Of a stretch of 64,000 bases of DNA, positions 18,925 through 28,479 are shown piece by piece. This DNA comes from Bacteroidia bacterium (GTDB lineage: Bacteria > Bacteroidota > Bacteroidia > J057). The notes under the pieces were generated by a model, which was not told the origin of the DNA, made no database searches, and worked only from the letters and a program-made list of their open reading frames with translations. The translations under genes were made by a program, and so were the position numbers. How positions within the stretch are numbered: the first letter of the stretch is position 1; each line of letters opens with the position of its first letter. The stretch covers positions 1 through 64,000 of the forward strand of contig JAUIGE010000027.1 of NCBI GenBank assembly GCA_030430205.1, in the 5' to 3' direction.

Positions 18925-21900
18925 TTATCTTTCCCCATACACATGCTCATAATCCGCTACATCACTTGATTCCACACTGGGCAAGGTGATATAAAATGTC
19001 GTTCCTACGCCTTCCCGCGTTTCAAAATTGATGCTTCCGCCCGTCGTCTCGATGATCCGTTTTACGATGGCCAGCCCCAGGCCCATGCCTGAGGATTTGG
19101 TGGAGAAGTTGGGTTCAAAAACCCGTTTTTTCACTTCATCCGTCATGCCCCGGCCATTGTCTGAAATCTCGATATAGGCGGTATGGTTATCATGCACCAT
19201 CTTTAAGCGAATTTTTCCAGGCCCCTCTTCATCATCGTCCAAAGCCTGGATAGCGTTTTTGACAATATTTCCCAGAGCCCTGGATAACTGGTCTTTATCC
19301 GCCAAAATCGGAAAAGGTTCTTTCGAAATCAATGCTTTAAAATCTACCCCTTCAGTCTCTGAATAAAGATTTACCACACCTCTCATGATCTCATTGAGGG
19401 AAATACGCTTCTTGACCGGATCGGGCATTTTGGCAAATTGGGAGAAAGAGTTGGCGATGGTAACCAGAGAATCAATCTGTGTCATGAGTGTCTTCATGAC
19501 TTTGGGGAACATTTTGTCCAGGTTGGGTGCATTGGTGGACCATGCCCGATTGAGGTGCTGAATGCCCAGTCGCATGGGCGTGAGGGGATTTTTGATCTCA
19601 TGCGCCACTTGTCGCGCCATCTGCCGCCAGGCGAGTTGCCGCTGGGTAGCTTTCAGCTTGGTCTCACTCACCGCCAATTTTTCGACCATGTTGTTATAGG
19701 CATTGACGATGGCGCCAATCTCGTCCTTGGATTTGTAGTTGATGGGTTTGTTGATATTACCCAGGCTGATGGTCGCCAGGCGTTGCTGAATCAACTGCAA
19801 GGGCTTGGTGATGGCATTGGAAACCAATACAGCAATCACCCCTACCAACAGGAAGGCAAAGAGATAGATATTTGCCAAATAGGCCAACAGGCCATAGACT
19901 TCTTCATTCAGTTCTTCCTTTTTGTTCAAAAAAGGCACGTTTACATAGCCTATTGGCCGCTGCCGGTCGCCTACCACAGGCTGGTAGCCTGCGAGGAAGT
20001 CCAGGTTGCCAATGCGCTCTTCGAGCACGAGATTGGAATAATTTCCGTAACGCAAATGCAGGTAAGCTTTGTTATTCATCAAGCCAGAGCGAATCTGAGA
20101 CTCGTACAAAGCCGGCTCCGTGGAGCTGATCAATCGGCCATCTTCATCATAGACATTGATGTCATAAGGCAGGGTATTGGCAAGGGAGCCAAGCCTCGTT
20201 TTGATGCGCTCTATCGCTTCCGAACGCTGCAAGGGGTATACTTGCTGGAGCATCTCATCGCGCAACAATTTGGCCACACGCTTGGTTTCTTCCACGATCT
20301 CGGTATCGGCCTGGTTGTTAAAGCGGGTATCAATATAGGGATATAGAAAAACGATAATCCCCACAATCGGCAGGATGCTCACAAGCACCAGGGACACCCG
20401 GATTTTGGTTCGTATGGGCAAGGAACTAAAGGAGAAACCACTCTTTAACAGCCTGTTAAACAAGGCCGGCAGCACCAGGAAAAGCAGGACAATCAGTCCA
20501 TAGAAATAGAATACAAATGAAAAAGTTGTAAAAACTTCTGTCATATTTTGGCGCGGATAGCGCACAATGATCGTCCGCAACTGTCCCAGGCTCTGCTCCG
20601 CCCCATTTTCTATCAGAGCTTTGGACTTGATATATTCTATATAAACAGGATTTTCAAAGTTGAAAAAGGCCTCCTCTCGTATCAACTCATCTTTCAGATT
20701 GAGGGGAAAGGCGTCATCGCCATTGGTAGCGCTGAGTTTGCGGTCAATGAAAATCCCATAATCGTAATTGGAAGAGGCTTCTTCCTCTTCATAGGTCGTG
20801 GTATTCACCAGGATAATAGGTGAAATCGTTCCTCTGGCGTAGGGATTAGAGGAAAGCTGCAAAAACATAGTTATTTCCAATGTATCGAGTTGCAGCTCAA
20901 ATTTTGCCATATAGTTGTCGATAAAACGCTCATTCTGACTGGGAATCTGATAGAGTTTTCCATCTACCAGGGTGACCCCAACTTTCTCCAGGTCACTCGT
21001 CCCATTACTTAGATTGAGATTCATCTGAGGCATGATTTGCTGATTTCGATCCAGCCTGTTGCCATACTGATCGTATGCGAAAATTTTTGTTTCAAAAACC
21101 TCAAAATTTTTATCCAGGTACTCCAGCCGAAACCAATAAATAAACCTGCCTATATCCTTGTCAAATTCAAGGTATTTTCGCCAGATGATGTCTTGCTCAT
21201 CGGTTTTATTTTCGAAGGTACTGGCTGAAATAGCATAGCCCAATTCAGCCTTATTGCCTCTGTCTTCCAAAACGCGATCAGCAATATTATCCACTTTATT
21301 GGCATTTCGGTTATTGATGCCGATGAGGACAATATGCGCAGACAAAACCGCTGCCACAGTGAGCAGGATAAGGAGATTGGGCAAATCGTATTTATAGATT
21401 CGCTCATTGGGCATGCGGTAGATCATGGCCATGCCTACCAGGAGGGCGCCACTCGTCGCCAGGAAGGGGCTAAAATTGGGCAAATAAAGCAGCCCATTTA
21501 CAGCCAAAAGGGTGGCCAGGTTAAACAGCATATAGCGCCATGAATAAGCCTGACTTTTGCCCAAAAGCAGATTGAACCGTAGCATCAGGATTATCAGGTA
21601 TCCAAAAGAAAGCAACAACAGACCAATATCCAGGAGAACAATAAAGGAGAAGATGTTGGTCTGAAAGATATTGGTAAACTCAATGGGTACCTGGGAGCTA
21701 TTTATCACTTGCCTGAACAAGTCAAAATGCAGGCGAATCAGGAAACTACTAATGATAATCGTGAGCCCAGCTACCAGAAAGCTTACCCATTTACGCTTCA
21801 ACAACTTCCGGTAGTAGATATTTGCATGGCGAAAAAAGTTCTTATAAATCAGCCATGTCATCAACAGAAAGAGGGTAATATTCAGGCTCATGTCTCCGAG

Positions 21901-22761
21901 GGAAGGCGCAAATATTTCATGCATGGCCGCTACTCCCGGAGAAAACAACTCCAGGCTCACATAGTCATCGCCGGGAATATCCAGGACTCCCAATACAACA
22001 CGAATAATCAGAAGCGCTCCAAAAAATGCCAGATCTTTATACTTAAATCGATCTAAACGGAGGCTATAAAGCCTCGAAAACAGGATAAGCCCCAATAATC
22101 CCAGGGTGAACAATGTCAGCGTATACCTCCTGACAGGATCGCGCAATCTATTGACAGGCAATCCCTTATAGGTTATAAGGTAACTTCCGTCTTTAGGTGA
22201 CTCCAGGCGCACAAAATTGCTGCCTGTCACCCTGTCAAAAGGCTTGACATTTTTTCTATCCTCATAGGTAAAGAGCTTGGAATACCTGCCTAAAAAAACA
22301 AAAGGCACCAGGAAGTTGTTTTTCACCTGGTACTGTATATAAATCGGAATCAGGATGACACGCTTGCGGTCTCCTTCTTCGGAAAGCATTTGCACATAAA
22401 AACGGCGGGAAGTTTCGAGGACATCTTCTGCCGCCTGAATTTTACTCAATCGCTCGATTCGATCCTTGGGGGGAAGATATTCACTTTGAGTCCAACTGAT
22501 AAGCCGACCCGCTTCGCTGTAGGTAAGTTCACAGGCAACACAATCTTTGGATTCAGAGGGCTCATAGGGTAAGCTGGAGTCATACTTGGCCATACAACGA
22601 TTCAGGTCATCCTGAAGGGTCCGCTGAGCTTTCTCCAGCAACTCATCCTGATCCAGGCTTTTGTCATACAAAAACACCAGCAAACTTGCCAGGAGGCAAA
22701 GCACACTTATACAAAAGCCAATAAAGTAAAATGTTTTATTTCGGAGGCGTTGAATTCCCAT
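18925..22761 (-). CDS. Large membrane sensor histidine kinase (NtrY-like architecture)
   Basis: A 1278-residue kinase. It has an N-terminal TM helix, a periplasmic domain (about 35-210), and about eight closely spaced TM helices (about 215-490). A second extracytoplasmic region (about 500-755), another TM, a third periplasmic domain (about 800-950) and a final TM lead into HAMP (about 985-1035). HisKA follows with His1054 in VAHEIKNPLTPMR, then HATPase_c with LGNIVKNAIQAL, SDNGRGM and GMGLGLAIVKRI. The HEIKNPLTP motif and HAMP order resemble NtrY-type kinases. No response regulator is encoded beside it, so its partner is elsewhere. It sits 26 bases after a PH-like membrane protein and 8 before the barrel protein. 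The signal sensed is unknown; three separate outside domains are unusual. Confidence 0.9.
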   Translation of the reverse strand: MGIQRLRNKTFYFIGFCISVLCLLASLLVFLYDKSLDQDELLEKAQRTLQDDLNRCMAKYDSSLPYEPSESKDCVACELTYSEAGRLISWTQSEYLPPKDRIERLSKIQAAEDVLETSRRFYVQMLSEEGDRKRVILIPIYIQYQVKNNFLVPFVFLGRYSKLFTYEDRKNVKPFDRVTGSNFVRLESPKDGSYLITYKGLPVNRLRDPVRRYTLTLFTLGLLGLILFSRLYSLRLDRFKYKDLAFFGALLIIRVVLGVLDIPGDDYVSLELFSPGVAAMHEIFAPSLGDMSLNITLFLLMTWLIYKNFFRHANIYYRKLLKRKWVSFLVAGLTIIISSFLIRLHFDLFRQVINSSQVPIEFTNIFQTNIFSFIVLLDIGLLLLSFGYLIILMLRFNLLLGKSQAYSWRYMLFNLATLLAVNGLLYLPNFSPFLATSGALLVGMAMIYRMPNERIYKYDLPNLLILLTVAAVLSAHIVLIGINNRNANKVDNIADRVLEDRGNKAELGYAISASTFENKTDEQDIIWRKYLEFDKDIGRFIYWFRLEYLDKNFEVFETKIFAYDQYGNRLDRNQQIMPQMNLNLSNGTSDLEKVGVTLVDGKLYQIPSQNERFIDNYMAKFELQLDTLEITMFLQLSSNPYARGTISPIILVNTTTYEEEEASSNYDYGIFIDRKLSATNGDDAFPLNLKDELIREEAFFNFENPVYIEYIKSKALIENGAEQSLGQLRTIIVRYPRQNMTEVFTTFSFVFYFYGLIVLLFLVLPALFNRLLKSGFSFSSLPIRTKIRVSLVLVSILPIVGIIVFLYPYIDTRFNNQADTEIVEETKRVAKLLRDEMLQQVYPLQRSEAIERIKTRLGSLANTLPYDINVYDEDGRLISSTEPALYESQIRSGLMNNKAYLHLRYGNYSNLVLEERIGNLDFLAGYQPVVGDRQRPIGYVNVPFLNKKEELNEEVYGLLAYLANIYLFAFLLVGVIAVLVSNAITKPLQLIQQRLATISLGNINKPINYKSKDEIGAIVNAYNNMVEKLAVSETKLKATQRQLAWRQMARQVAHEIKNPLTPMRLGIQHLNRAWSTNAPNLDKMFPKVMKTLMTQIDSLVTIANSFSQFAKMPDPVKKRISLNEIMRGVVNLYSETEGVDFKALISKEPFPILADKDQLSRALGNIVKNAIQALDDDEEGPGKIRLKMVHDNHTAYIEISDNGRGMTDEVKKRVFEPNFSTKSSGMGLGLAIVKRIIETTGGSINFETREGVGTTFYITLPSVESSDVADYEHVYGER

Positions 22762-22787
22762 GAATATTCCTCATTTCCATCTTCCAG

Positions 22788-23432
22788 TTAATTCTCATAA
22801 AATCTTTTAGAGGGATATTCAGACCCAGCAAATTGGATTGCCACCTCGTTCATTTTATTTTCCAACAATTCCTCAAATGAATCACGGGTATATATCGGAA
22901 CTTTGAGGTTAACACGCTCAAATTTCAGGGGTTCGGGTTGAATAATCAGGGAAAAAACCACGTTGGGATAGTCTGATTTAATATAATAATCCACTACCTG
23001 ATGCCAGGGTATAACCTGCTTCATATCAGGGATGCGCAAAACTCGGTCGTTGATAACGATTCCTTTTTGGGTAATAATCTGAACGAAAAGGGTGCGAATA
23101 GCCATATAAATCATTACCAAAGCACATGCCATTAAAAAGCAGGCAATACCTACGGTAAAAAGCTGCTGGCGGGTAGCGGAATCAATTTGAGTTGATCGAA
23201 GATAGCCTAAATGTGTAAAAAAGCTGGATATCCCCACCACAAACAGGACAAGGGTAATTGCCGCAAAACCTATGGTAACAATCACCAACTCTGGTTTTTT
23301 CCAAACCATGAGCGTGGAAGGCAATTGCTTGCGATACCAATAAGCCATGAGTAGTAAGCAGGGTGCAAAGAGGAGCGCGGCGAGCAACCCTGCATTCAAA
23401 AACATGCTTGCAAAAACATTTAAAAGCATCAT
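22788..23432 (-). CDS. Membrane protein with PH-like domain
   Basis: This 214-residue protein has two N-terminal TM helices (about 5-30 and 48-72), then a further pair around 90-118. The soluble C-terminal half (KGIVINDRVLRIPDMKQVIPWHQV, broken here by its loops) looks like a bacterial PH-type domain: short beta strands followed by a helix near the C-terminus. I do not recognise a named family. It is the first gene of a likely operon with the large kinase and outer-membrane protein, so it may be an accessory membrane component. Confidence 0.65.
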   Translation of the reverse strand: MMLLNVFASMFLNAGLLAALLFAPCLLLMAYWYRKQLPSTLMVWKKPELVIVTIGFAAITLVLFVVGISSFFTHLGYLRSTQIDSATRQQLFTVGIACFLMACALVMIYMAIRTLFVQIITQKGIVINDRVLRIPDMKQVIPWHQVVDYYIKSDYPNVVFSLIIQPEPLKFERVNLKVPIYTRDSFEELLENKMNEVAIQFAGSEYPSKRFYEN

Positions 23433-23521
23433 TTTTCGAACTGAACTTATCTATAAAAAAAACAACTGAATAAATATACAACGAAATAACGCCTCGGCAA
23501 AGTGAAAATTGGTCTTCTGAC

Positions 23522-24487
23522 TTATAAATAATCTTCCCTCAGCAAAAACTTATCAACATAGGTGCCGACACCTTCTTCAAGAGAAGTAAAGCCCTTGTCA
23601 TAGCCAGCTTGTCGCAATTTTGTCATCGGAGCTTCCGTAAAATACTGGTAGGTATCCCGGATGTCTTCTGGTGTATCAATAAACTGGATTTTTGGCTCTT
23701 TGCCTACCGCCTGAAATACTGCCCGGCTTAGGTCTAAAAAGGTACGGGCTTTCCCACTCCCCAGGTTAAACAAACCTGAAGACTTGCGTTTATTCATCAA
23801 AAACCACACCACATCGCATATATCCTCCACATAGATAAAGTCCCTTTGCTGTTCTCCATCTGCAATCTCTTCCCGATGCGAGCGAAAAAGTTTCATGCCA
23901 CCGGTCTGTGAGATTTGGGTAAAAGCATGGAATACCACACTGGCCATGCGGCCTTTATGGTACTCATTGGGGCCATAGACATTGAAAAATTTCAAGCCTG
24001 CCCAAAAGAAAGGCGCCTGCTGCTGCTCCAGCGCCCAAATATCAAAATCATTTTTGCTCCTGCCGTAAGGATTCAACGGCCTCAGATCGGTGATGATATC
24101 ATGGGAATCTTCGAATCCCAGCTCTCCCCCACCATAGGTAGCTGCGCTTGATGCATATATCAACGGAACGGCATGTTCCACACAGAACCGCCAGATACGC
24201 TGGCTATAGTGGACATTCAATCTGTCAAATATTGCCACATCCTGCTCCGTGGTATCGGTGCGGGCACCCATGTGTATGACAAACTGGATGAGATGTTCTT
24301 TGCCTTTGAGCCAATCAAACAGGGCATTGCGGTCTACCTGATTCGAAAAGCGCTTGCTTTTGTAGTTGAAATATTTGTCCTCCCTGGAAAAATCATCCAC
24401 CAACACAAGGTCGTAAAAACCCTCCCGATTGAGTCTGGCAGCAATACAACTGCCTATAAATCCTGCGGCTCCTGTGATAATAATCAT
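23522..24487 (-). CDS. hldD: ADP-L-glycero-D-manno-heptose-6-epimerase
   Basis: This 321-residue short-chain dehydrogenase-type epimerase converts ADP-D-glycero-D-manno-heptose to the L-glycero form for the LPS inner core. The N-terminal NAD(P)-binding motif is GAAGFIG (6-12). Family features are the HMGARTDTT segment and the catalytic pair Tyr141/Lys145 in NPYGRSK. The F-NVYGPNEYHKGRMASV stretch is typical of RfaD/HldD. Length matches the family. An exact TATATTTG -7 box ends only six bases before the ATG, so the message may be leaderless. No other heptose gene is nearby. Confidence 0.95.
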   Translation of the reverse strand: MIIITGAAGFIGSCIAARLNREGFYDLVLVDDFSREDKYFNYKSKRFSNQVDRNALFDWLKGKEHLIQFVIHMGARTDTTEQDVAIFDRLNVHYSQRIWRFCVEHAVPLIYASSAATYGGGELGFEDSHDIITDLRPLNPYGRSKNDFDIWALEQQQAPFFWAGLKFFNVYGPNEYHKGRMASVVFHAFTQISQTGGMKLFRSHREEIADGEQQRDFIYVEDICDVVWFLMNKRKSSGLFNLGSGKARTFLDLSRAVFQAVGKEPKIQFIDTPEDIRDTYQYFTEAPMTKLRQAGYDKGFTSLEEGVGTYVDKFLLREDYL

Positions 24488-24492
24488 AGCCG

Positions 24493-24500
24493 CAAATATA
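24493..24500 (-). promoter_or_regulatory. Promoter -7 box directly before hldD
   Basis: Minus-strand TATATTTG, an exact TAnnTTTG match, five bases from the ATG at 24487. At the usual distance transcription would begin at or next to the A of the ATG. No good -33 box is visible. Confidence 0.5.
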
Positions 24501-24544
24501 CATTTTTGCAGGCTTTTTCTTTTCTACCAGCCTGATTTCATCTC

Positions 24545-25246
24545 CTAATTTTCTTCCTCCACCAACATAAATCCCACCCCAAATACATTTTCAATCCGCA
24601 CGCGGGGTTCATCCTTCAAATACCGCCGGATTTTGGTGATGAAAACATCGAAGCTCCTTCCGAGGAAATAATCATTTTTGCCATAAATGGCCTGGAGGGC
24701 ATCTTCCCGCCGCAGGATGCGGTTTTTGTTTTGGTAAAGCAGCCGAAGGACTTCGTTTTCGCGGGGGGTGATGCGGCGACAATTGTCGCCGACCTGTAGA
24801 GTCTGCCGCGCGAAATCGAAGCGCGTGGAACCCAGATAACAGACTTCAGGAAGAAGTTCTTCTTCCTCCTGCTCCTGGCTGCGCCGCAGGATAGCCTGTA
24901 TCCGGCAAAGCAATTCGTCTTCATCAAAGGGCTTGAGCACATAGTCGTCAGCGCCTAAATGGAAGCCCTTCAGGCGATCCGCCTTTAGAGAGCGGGCGGT
25001 CAGGAAGATCAGCGGAATATCCGCATCTATGTGGCGGATTTGCTCCGCCAGGCTAAAACCATCCAGCTGTGGCAGCATCACATCCAGCAGGCACAGATCA
25101 TAAGCCTGAAGTCGAAAGGCATGGAGAGCCTCAGCGCCATCTTTGCATAGAGTCACTTCAAAACCCTCAGACATGAGAAAAGATTCTAACAGGAACGCAA
25201 GATTGCCGTCATCTTCTACCAGGAAAATATGCTGTTTGTCTTTCAT
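24545..25246 (-). CDS. OmpR-family response regulator
   Basis: This 233-residue regulator has a receiver domain (about 5-118) with acidic pair Glu11/Asp12-13 in LVEDDGN, phospho-acceptor Asp55 in LCLLDVMLP, Thr in FLTARS and Lys in YVLKPFDEDEL. The C-terminal winged helix (about 138-230) has ITPRENEVLRLL and the recognition region SFDVFITKIRRYLKDEPRV. Its start overlaps the kinase stop by four bases, so the two form a cognate pair. A direct-repeat and palindrome site upstream of the kinase is the likely autoregulatory target. Confidence 0.95.
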   Translation of the reverse strand: MKDKQHIFLVEDDGNLAFLLESFLMSEGFEVTLCKDGAEALHAFRLQAYDLCLLDVMLPQLDGFSLAEQIRHIDADIPLIFLTARSLKADRLKGFHLGADDYVLKPFDEDELLCRIQAILRRSQEQEEEELLPEVCYLGSTRFDFARQTLQVGDNCRRITPRENEVLRLLYQNKNRILRREDALQAIYGKNDYFLGRSFDVFITKIRRYLKDEPRVRIENVFGVGFMLVEEEN

Positions 25247-26538
25247 GTTTTTTGAGGTGTAGTTTTTGGAAAAAACAGGCTAAACAGGCTGCCCACGCCT
25301 TCTTTGCTGCTGAGGCGGATATAACCGCCATGTGCCTCGACCACCATGCGCGCATAGGGCAAACCCAACCCAAAGCCACGTTTTTCATGTACAACATTTC
25401 CTTCTACCCGAAAATATTTTTTGAAAACATGCTTCATCTCTTCAGCTGACATGCCCCGGCCTTTGTCTTTAACAGAAACCACTACATGTCTACCCTGCTC
25501 AATCGCAGTCAGCCTGATCCGGGGTTTTTCATCCGAGTATTTGATGGCATTTTCCAATAAGTTGATGAATACCTGCTTCAGGTGAAAGGCGTCTGCCTGT
25601 ATTGGTGGAAGACTGGCGGGAATATCTGTTTTCAACTCGCCTTCTTTATCCTGAAGGGCAAGTCCGATGCTATCAGAGGCCTCTTGCAGGATCTTGTGCA
25701 AATCTACCTGCTCAAATGTCAGGGGCTGTTCTCCCCGCTCCATGCGGGCAAAGTCCAGCACACGATCGACTTGCTCGATCAGGCGGTGGTTTTCTTCTTT
25801 TATTACGCTTAAGAAGCGCTGCTCCTGTGCAGACTTCTCCTGTTTTTCGCTTTTCGAAAGCATGCTGCTTGCGAGTTTGATGTTGCTTAAGGGCGTGCGA
25901 AACTCATGCGCGAGGTGGTTGAAAAAGGCCACATTGTGGGCGGCAAGGCGCTTGTGCCTCCAGGCGGTGAGGATGGTCAGGATAAAGCAAAGCGAAATAA
26001 ACAAAATCAAAACCACGGAAGATCCCAGCATAAAGCCGATCTGTCCCAGGATGATTTGACTTTTTTCAGGAAAAAAAAGCTCAAGCTGAATATTGGAGGC
26101 CGTGCCCACCTCACAGGAATAAGTGGGCATGGACGGTTGGGTCCAACGTCCCAGGCTGGGCATGGGTGCCCGCTGGATCAATCTGTATTCAAATTCGGAA
26201 GGAAGGCCATAGCGCCTGATGGCATTTTCAAGCATCTCAAGCAATACGGCCTCTTCGGGCATATTGGAAAGAAATGTTCCAAATTTTAAGCCTTTGGGGC
26301 TTTCTGCGGGCATGCAGCTGACTGAACTGGGCATGCAACTGGCTGAGCCGGGCATACAACTCAACGGATTTTCCTCCAACTGCCCTACGGCATAACAAAG
26401 TGCCAGGCTCACACGGTGGTCAAATTGCTCCTCCCGAAGTCGTTTGCCTTCCAAAATCCAGTTCACCTGGAAGGCAGTCAGCACGATCAGTGCAAAGGCT
26501 GAAATGGCGACTATCGTCAGTATATAATTTTGTTTCAC
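25243..26538 (-). CDS. Sensor histidine kinase with SCMP repeat in sensor domain
   Basis: Translation starts at a GTG (26538). The 431-residue kinase has TM1 (about 8-26), a periplasmic domain (27-160), TM2 (about 165-190), then HisKA with His211 in HLAHEFRTPLSN. HATPase_c follows with LLENAIKY, KDKGRGMS and GFGLGLPYARMVVEAHGG. There is no HAMP. The periplasmic domain carries three consecutive seven-residue units (SCMPGSA, SCMPSSV, SCMPAES, about residues 59-79), encoded by a 21-bp tandem repeat, so three Cys-Met pairs sit close together; a metal or redox role is conceivable. It is cotranscribed with the OmpR-type regulator. Confidence 0.93.
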   Translation of the reverse strand: MKQNYILTIVAISAFALIVLTAFQVNWILEGKRLREEQFDHRVSLALCYAVGQLEENPLSCMPGSASCMPSSVSCMPAESPKGLKFGTFLSNMPEEAVLLEMLENAIRRYGLPSEFEYRLIQRAPMPSLGRWTQPSMPTYSCEVGTASNIQLELFFPEKSQIILGQIGFMLGSSVVLILFISLCFILTILTAWRHKRLAAHNVAFFNHLAHEFRTPLSNIKLASSMLSKSEKQEKSAQEQRFLSVIKEENHRLIEQVDRVLDFARMERGEQPLTFEQVDLHKILQEASDSIGLALQDKEGELKTDIPASLPPIQADAFHLKQVFINLLENAIKYSDEKPRIRLTAIEQGRHVVVSVKDKGRGMSAEEMKHVFKKYFRVEGNVVHEKRGFGLGLPYARMVVEAHGGYIRLSSKEGVGSLFSLFFPKTTPQKT

Positions 26539-26570
26539 AACGAAAATTACGCAATTCTTTACTTCAGGAG

Positions 26571-26594
26571 GTTAAAGTTTAACAAGTTGTTAAC
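26571..26594 (-). promoter_or_regulatory. Candidate operator for the two-component operon
   Basis: Two palindromes overlap: GTTAAA-G-TTTAAC (26571-26583) and TTAACAA-G-TTGTTAA (26579-26593). TTAAC also recurs 11 bases apart as a direct repeat, the spacing typical of OmpR/PhoB-type binding sites. It lies 33-56 bases before the kinase GTG, next to a near-match -7 box (TAATTTTC). Confidence 0.6.
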
Positions 26595-26752
26595 GACCTG
26601 ACCCTATTCATAGCAATACATTCAAATTAGCTTCCATGGTATGACAAAATCTAGTTTTAATTCTGCCAAAAGTCAATGTACTTTTCAAGCGAATATTCGC
26701 TAATTGCGCGAAATATTACTTTCTTTGCGGCCTCAAACAACCGTGATACCTT

Positions 26753-28375
26753 ATGACCATCACACAAACCCCAAAAACTTCTCAAAATCAACAAGACATG
26801 AGTTTTGATCTGAAAAAGTACGGTATTAATGTGGAGAAAATTCACAGAAACGAAAGTGTTCCTAATCTGTATGAAATCGGCCTTGTATCCGAAAAAGGTA
26901 CTGCCATGTCAGATGTCGGCGCGCTGTTGGTGTTCTCTGGTGAGAAAACCGGACGTAGCCCAAAAGACAAACGTATAGTAGCTCATCCTGAGTCCAGCCG
27001 CTACATCGACTGGGGCAATGTGAATATCGGATTGGACGAGCATATTTTCATGATCAACCGGGAGCGTTCTATTGACTTCCTCAATACCCGTGAGCGCGTA
27101 TTCGTCGTGGATGCCTTTGCCGGATGGGATCCCAAATACCGCATCAAAGTGCGCGTGATCTGTACCCGTGCCTATCATGCACTATTCATGCAAAACATGC
27201 TCATCATGCCTACGGCAGAGGAGCTCGCCAACTTTGGCGAACCAGACTACACCATTTTCAATGGTGGCGCTTTCCCCGCCAACCGCTACACCTCCAAGAT
27301 GACTTCCAAGACCAGCATCGACCTGGACCTGGAGCGTCAGGAGATTGTGATTTTGGGTACGGAGTACGCCGGTGAGATGAAAAAAGGCATCTTCTCGGTC
27401 ATGAACTACCTCATGCCTCACAAAAATGTATTGCCTATGCACTGCTCAGCGAATGTAGGCGAAGCAGGAGATGTAAGTTTGCTTTTTGGTCTTTCAGGAA
27501 CAGGAAAAACCACTTTGAGTGCTGACCCCCAGCGCAAGCTGATCGGTGATGATGAGCACTGCTGGACAGATGATGGCGTTTTCAATATTGAAGGAGGTTG
27601 CTATGCCAAAGCAATTGACCTGAGCGCTGAGAAGGAGCCGGATATTTTCAAAGCGATTCGCTTTGGTACGGTTCTCGAAAATGTCGGCTTCGACAAAGCC
27701 ACTGGCAAAGTTGACTATACCGATGTTTCCATCACCGAAAATACACGTGCCTCCTACCCTATTCACTTCATCGAAAATGTGCAGATTCCTTGTGTGGCAG
27801 GTCATGCCAGGAACATCATTTTCCTGACTTGTGATGCTTTTGGGGTATTGCCACCTGTCAGCCGTCTGACTCCTGAGCAGGCCAGCTATCACTTTATCTC
27901 TGGCTATACCGCCAAGGTTGCCGGCACAGAGATGGGCGTTACAGAGCCACAGGCTACTTTCTCCGCCAACTTTGGCGCAGCATTTATGATGTGGCACCCC
28001 AACAAATACGCCGAGTTGCTCTCCGAAAAAATGAAGAAACACGGTGCCAAAGCATGGTTGGTCAATACAGGATGGACAGGCGGTGCTTATGGCACAGGCT
28101 CACGTATCAAACTGAAATTTACCCGCGCCATCATAGACGCTATCCATAATGGCGATTTTGATAATGTCGAGACCATCGTAGAACCTCGTTTCGGTCTGGA
28201 GATTCCAACTTCATGCCCCGATGTTCCCGCTGAGGTTTTGGTTCCCCAAAACACCTGGTCAGACAAAGCCAGCTTTGATGCTACACTCGAAAAACTGGTG
28301 AAGCTTTTCCAGAAAAACTTTACCCAGTTTGAGCAGGGCGTAAATGATGAGATAGTGGCTGCAGGGCCTAAGTAG
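26753..28375 (+). CDS. pckA: Phosphoenolpyruvate carboxykinase (ATP)
   Basis: This 540-residue enzyme interconverts oxaloacetate + ATP and PEP + ADP + CO2, the entry to gluconeogenesis. Visible signatures are the kinase-1a P-loop GLSGTGKTT (246-254), followed by LIGDDEHCW with the metal- and phosphate-binding residues, the upstream [14 protein letters not shown] substrate loop, and the conserved [12 protein letters not shown] near the C-terminus. Length fits the ATP-dependent type. A second ATG at 26798 (MSFDLKKYG) would also give a normal N-terminus. Monocistronic: a 7-bp repeat array begins five bases after the stop. Confidence 0.97.
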   Translation: MTITQTPKTSQNQQDMSFDLKKYGINVEKIHRNESVPNLYEIGLVSEKGTAMSDVGALLVFSGEKTGRSPKDKRIVAHPESSRYIDWGNVNIGLDEHIFMINRERSIDFLNTRERVFVVDAFAGWDPKYRIKVRVICTRAYHALFMQNMLIMPTAEELANFGEPDYTIFNGGAFPANRYTSKMTSKTSIDLDLERQEIVILGTEYAGEMKKGIFSVMNYLMPHKNVLPMHCSANVGEAGDVSLLFGLSGTGKTTLSADPQRKLIGDDEHCWTDDGVFNIEGGCYAKAIDLSAEKEPDIFKAIRFGTVLENVGFDKATGKVDYTDVSITENTRASYPIHFIENVQIPCVAGHARNIIFLTCDAFGVLPPVSRLTPEQASYHFISGYTAKVAGTEMGVTEPQATFSANFGAAFMMWHPNKYAELLSEKMKKHGAKAWLVNTGWTGGAYGTGSRIKLKFTRAIIDAIHNGDFDNVETIVEPRFGLEIPTSCPDVPAEVLVPQNTWSDKASFDATLEKLVKLFQKNFTQFEQGVNDEIVAAGPK

Positions 28376-28379
28376 AGTT

Positions 28380-28428
28380 GAGAGGCGAGAGGCGAGAGGC
28401 GAGAGGCGAGAATAGAGACGGGAGACAA
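28380..28428 (+). repeat. Heptanucleotide array (GAGAGGC), downstream of pckA
   Basis: Four perfect GAGAGGC units followed by GAGAATA, GAGACGG and GAGACAA keep exact 7-base phase. The array begins five bases after the pckA stop. Confidence 0.95.
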
Positions 28429-28479
28429 GAGCGTTTTGTTCTATGTCTTCCGTCTTTTATATTTAGGCCTTATTTCCTA

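Noticed and set aside
19438-20346. 302-codon open frame opposite the large kinase
   Set aside because: Antisense of the HisKA/HAMP region, with no own promoter and improbable composition.
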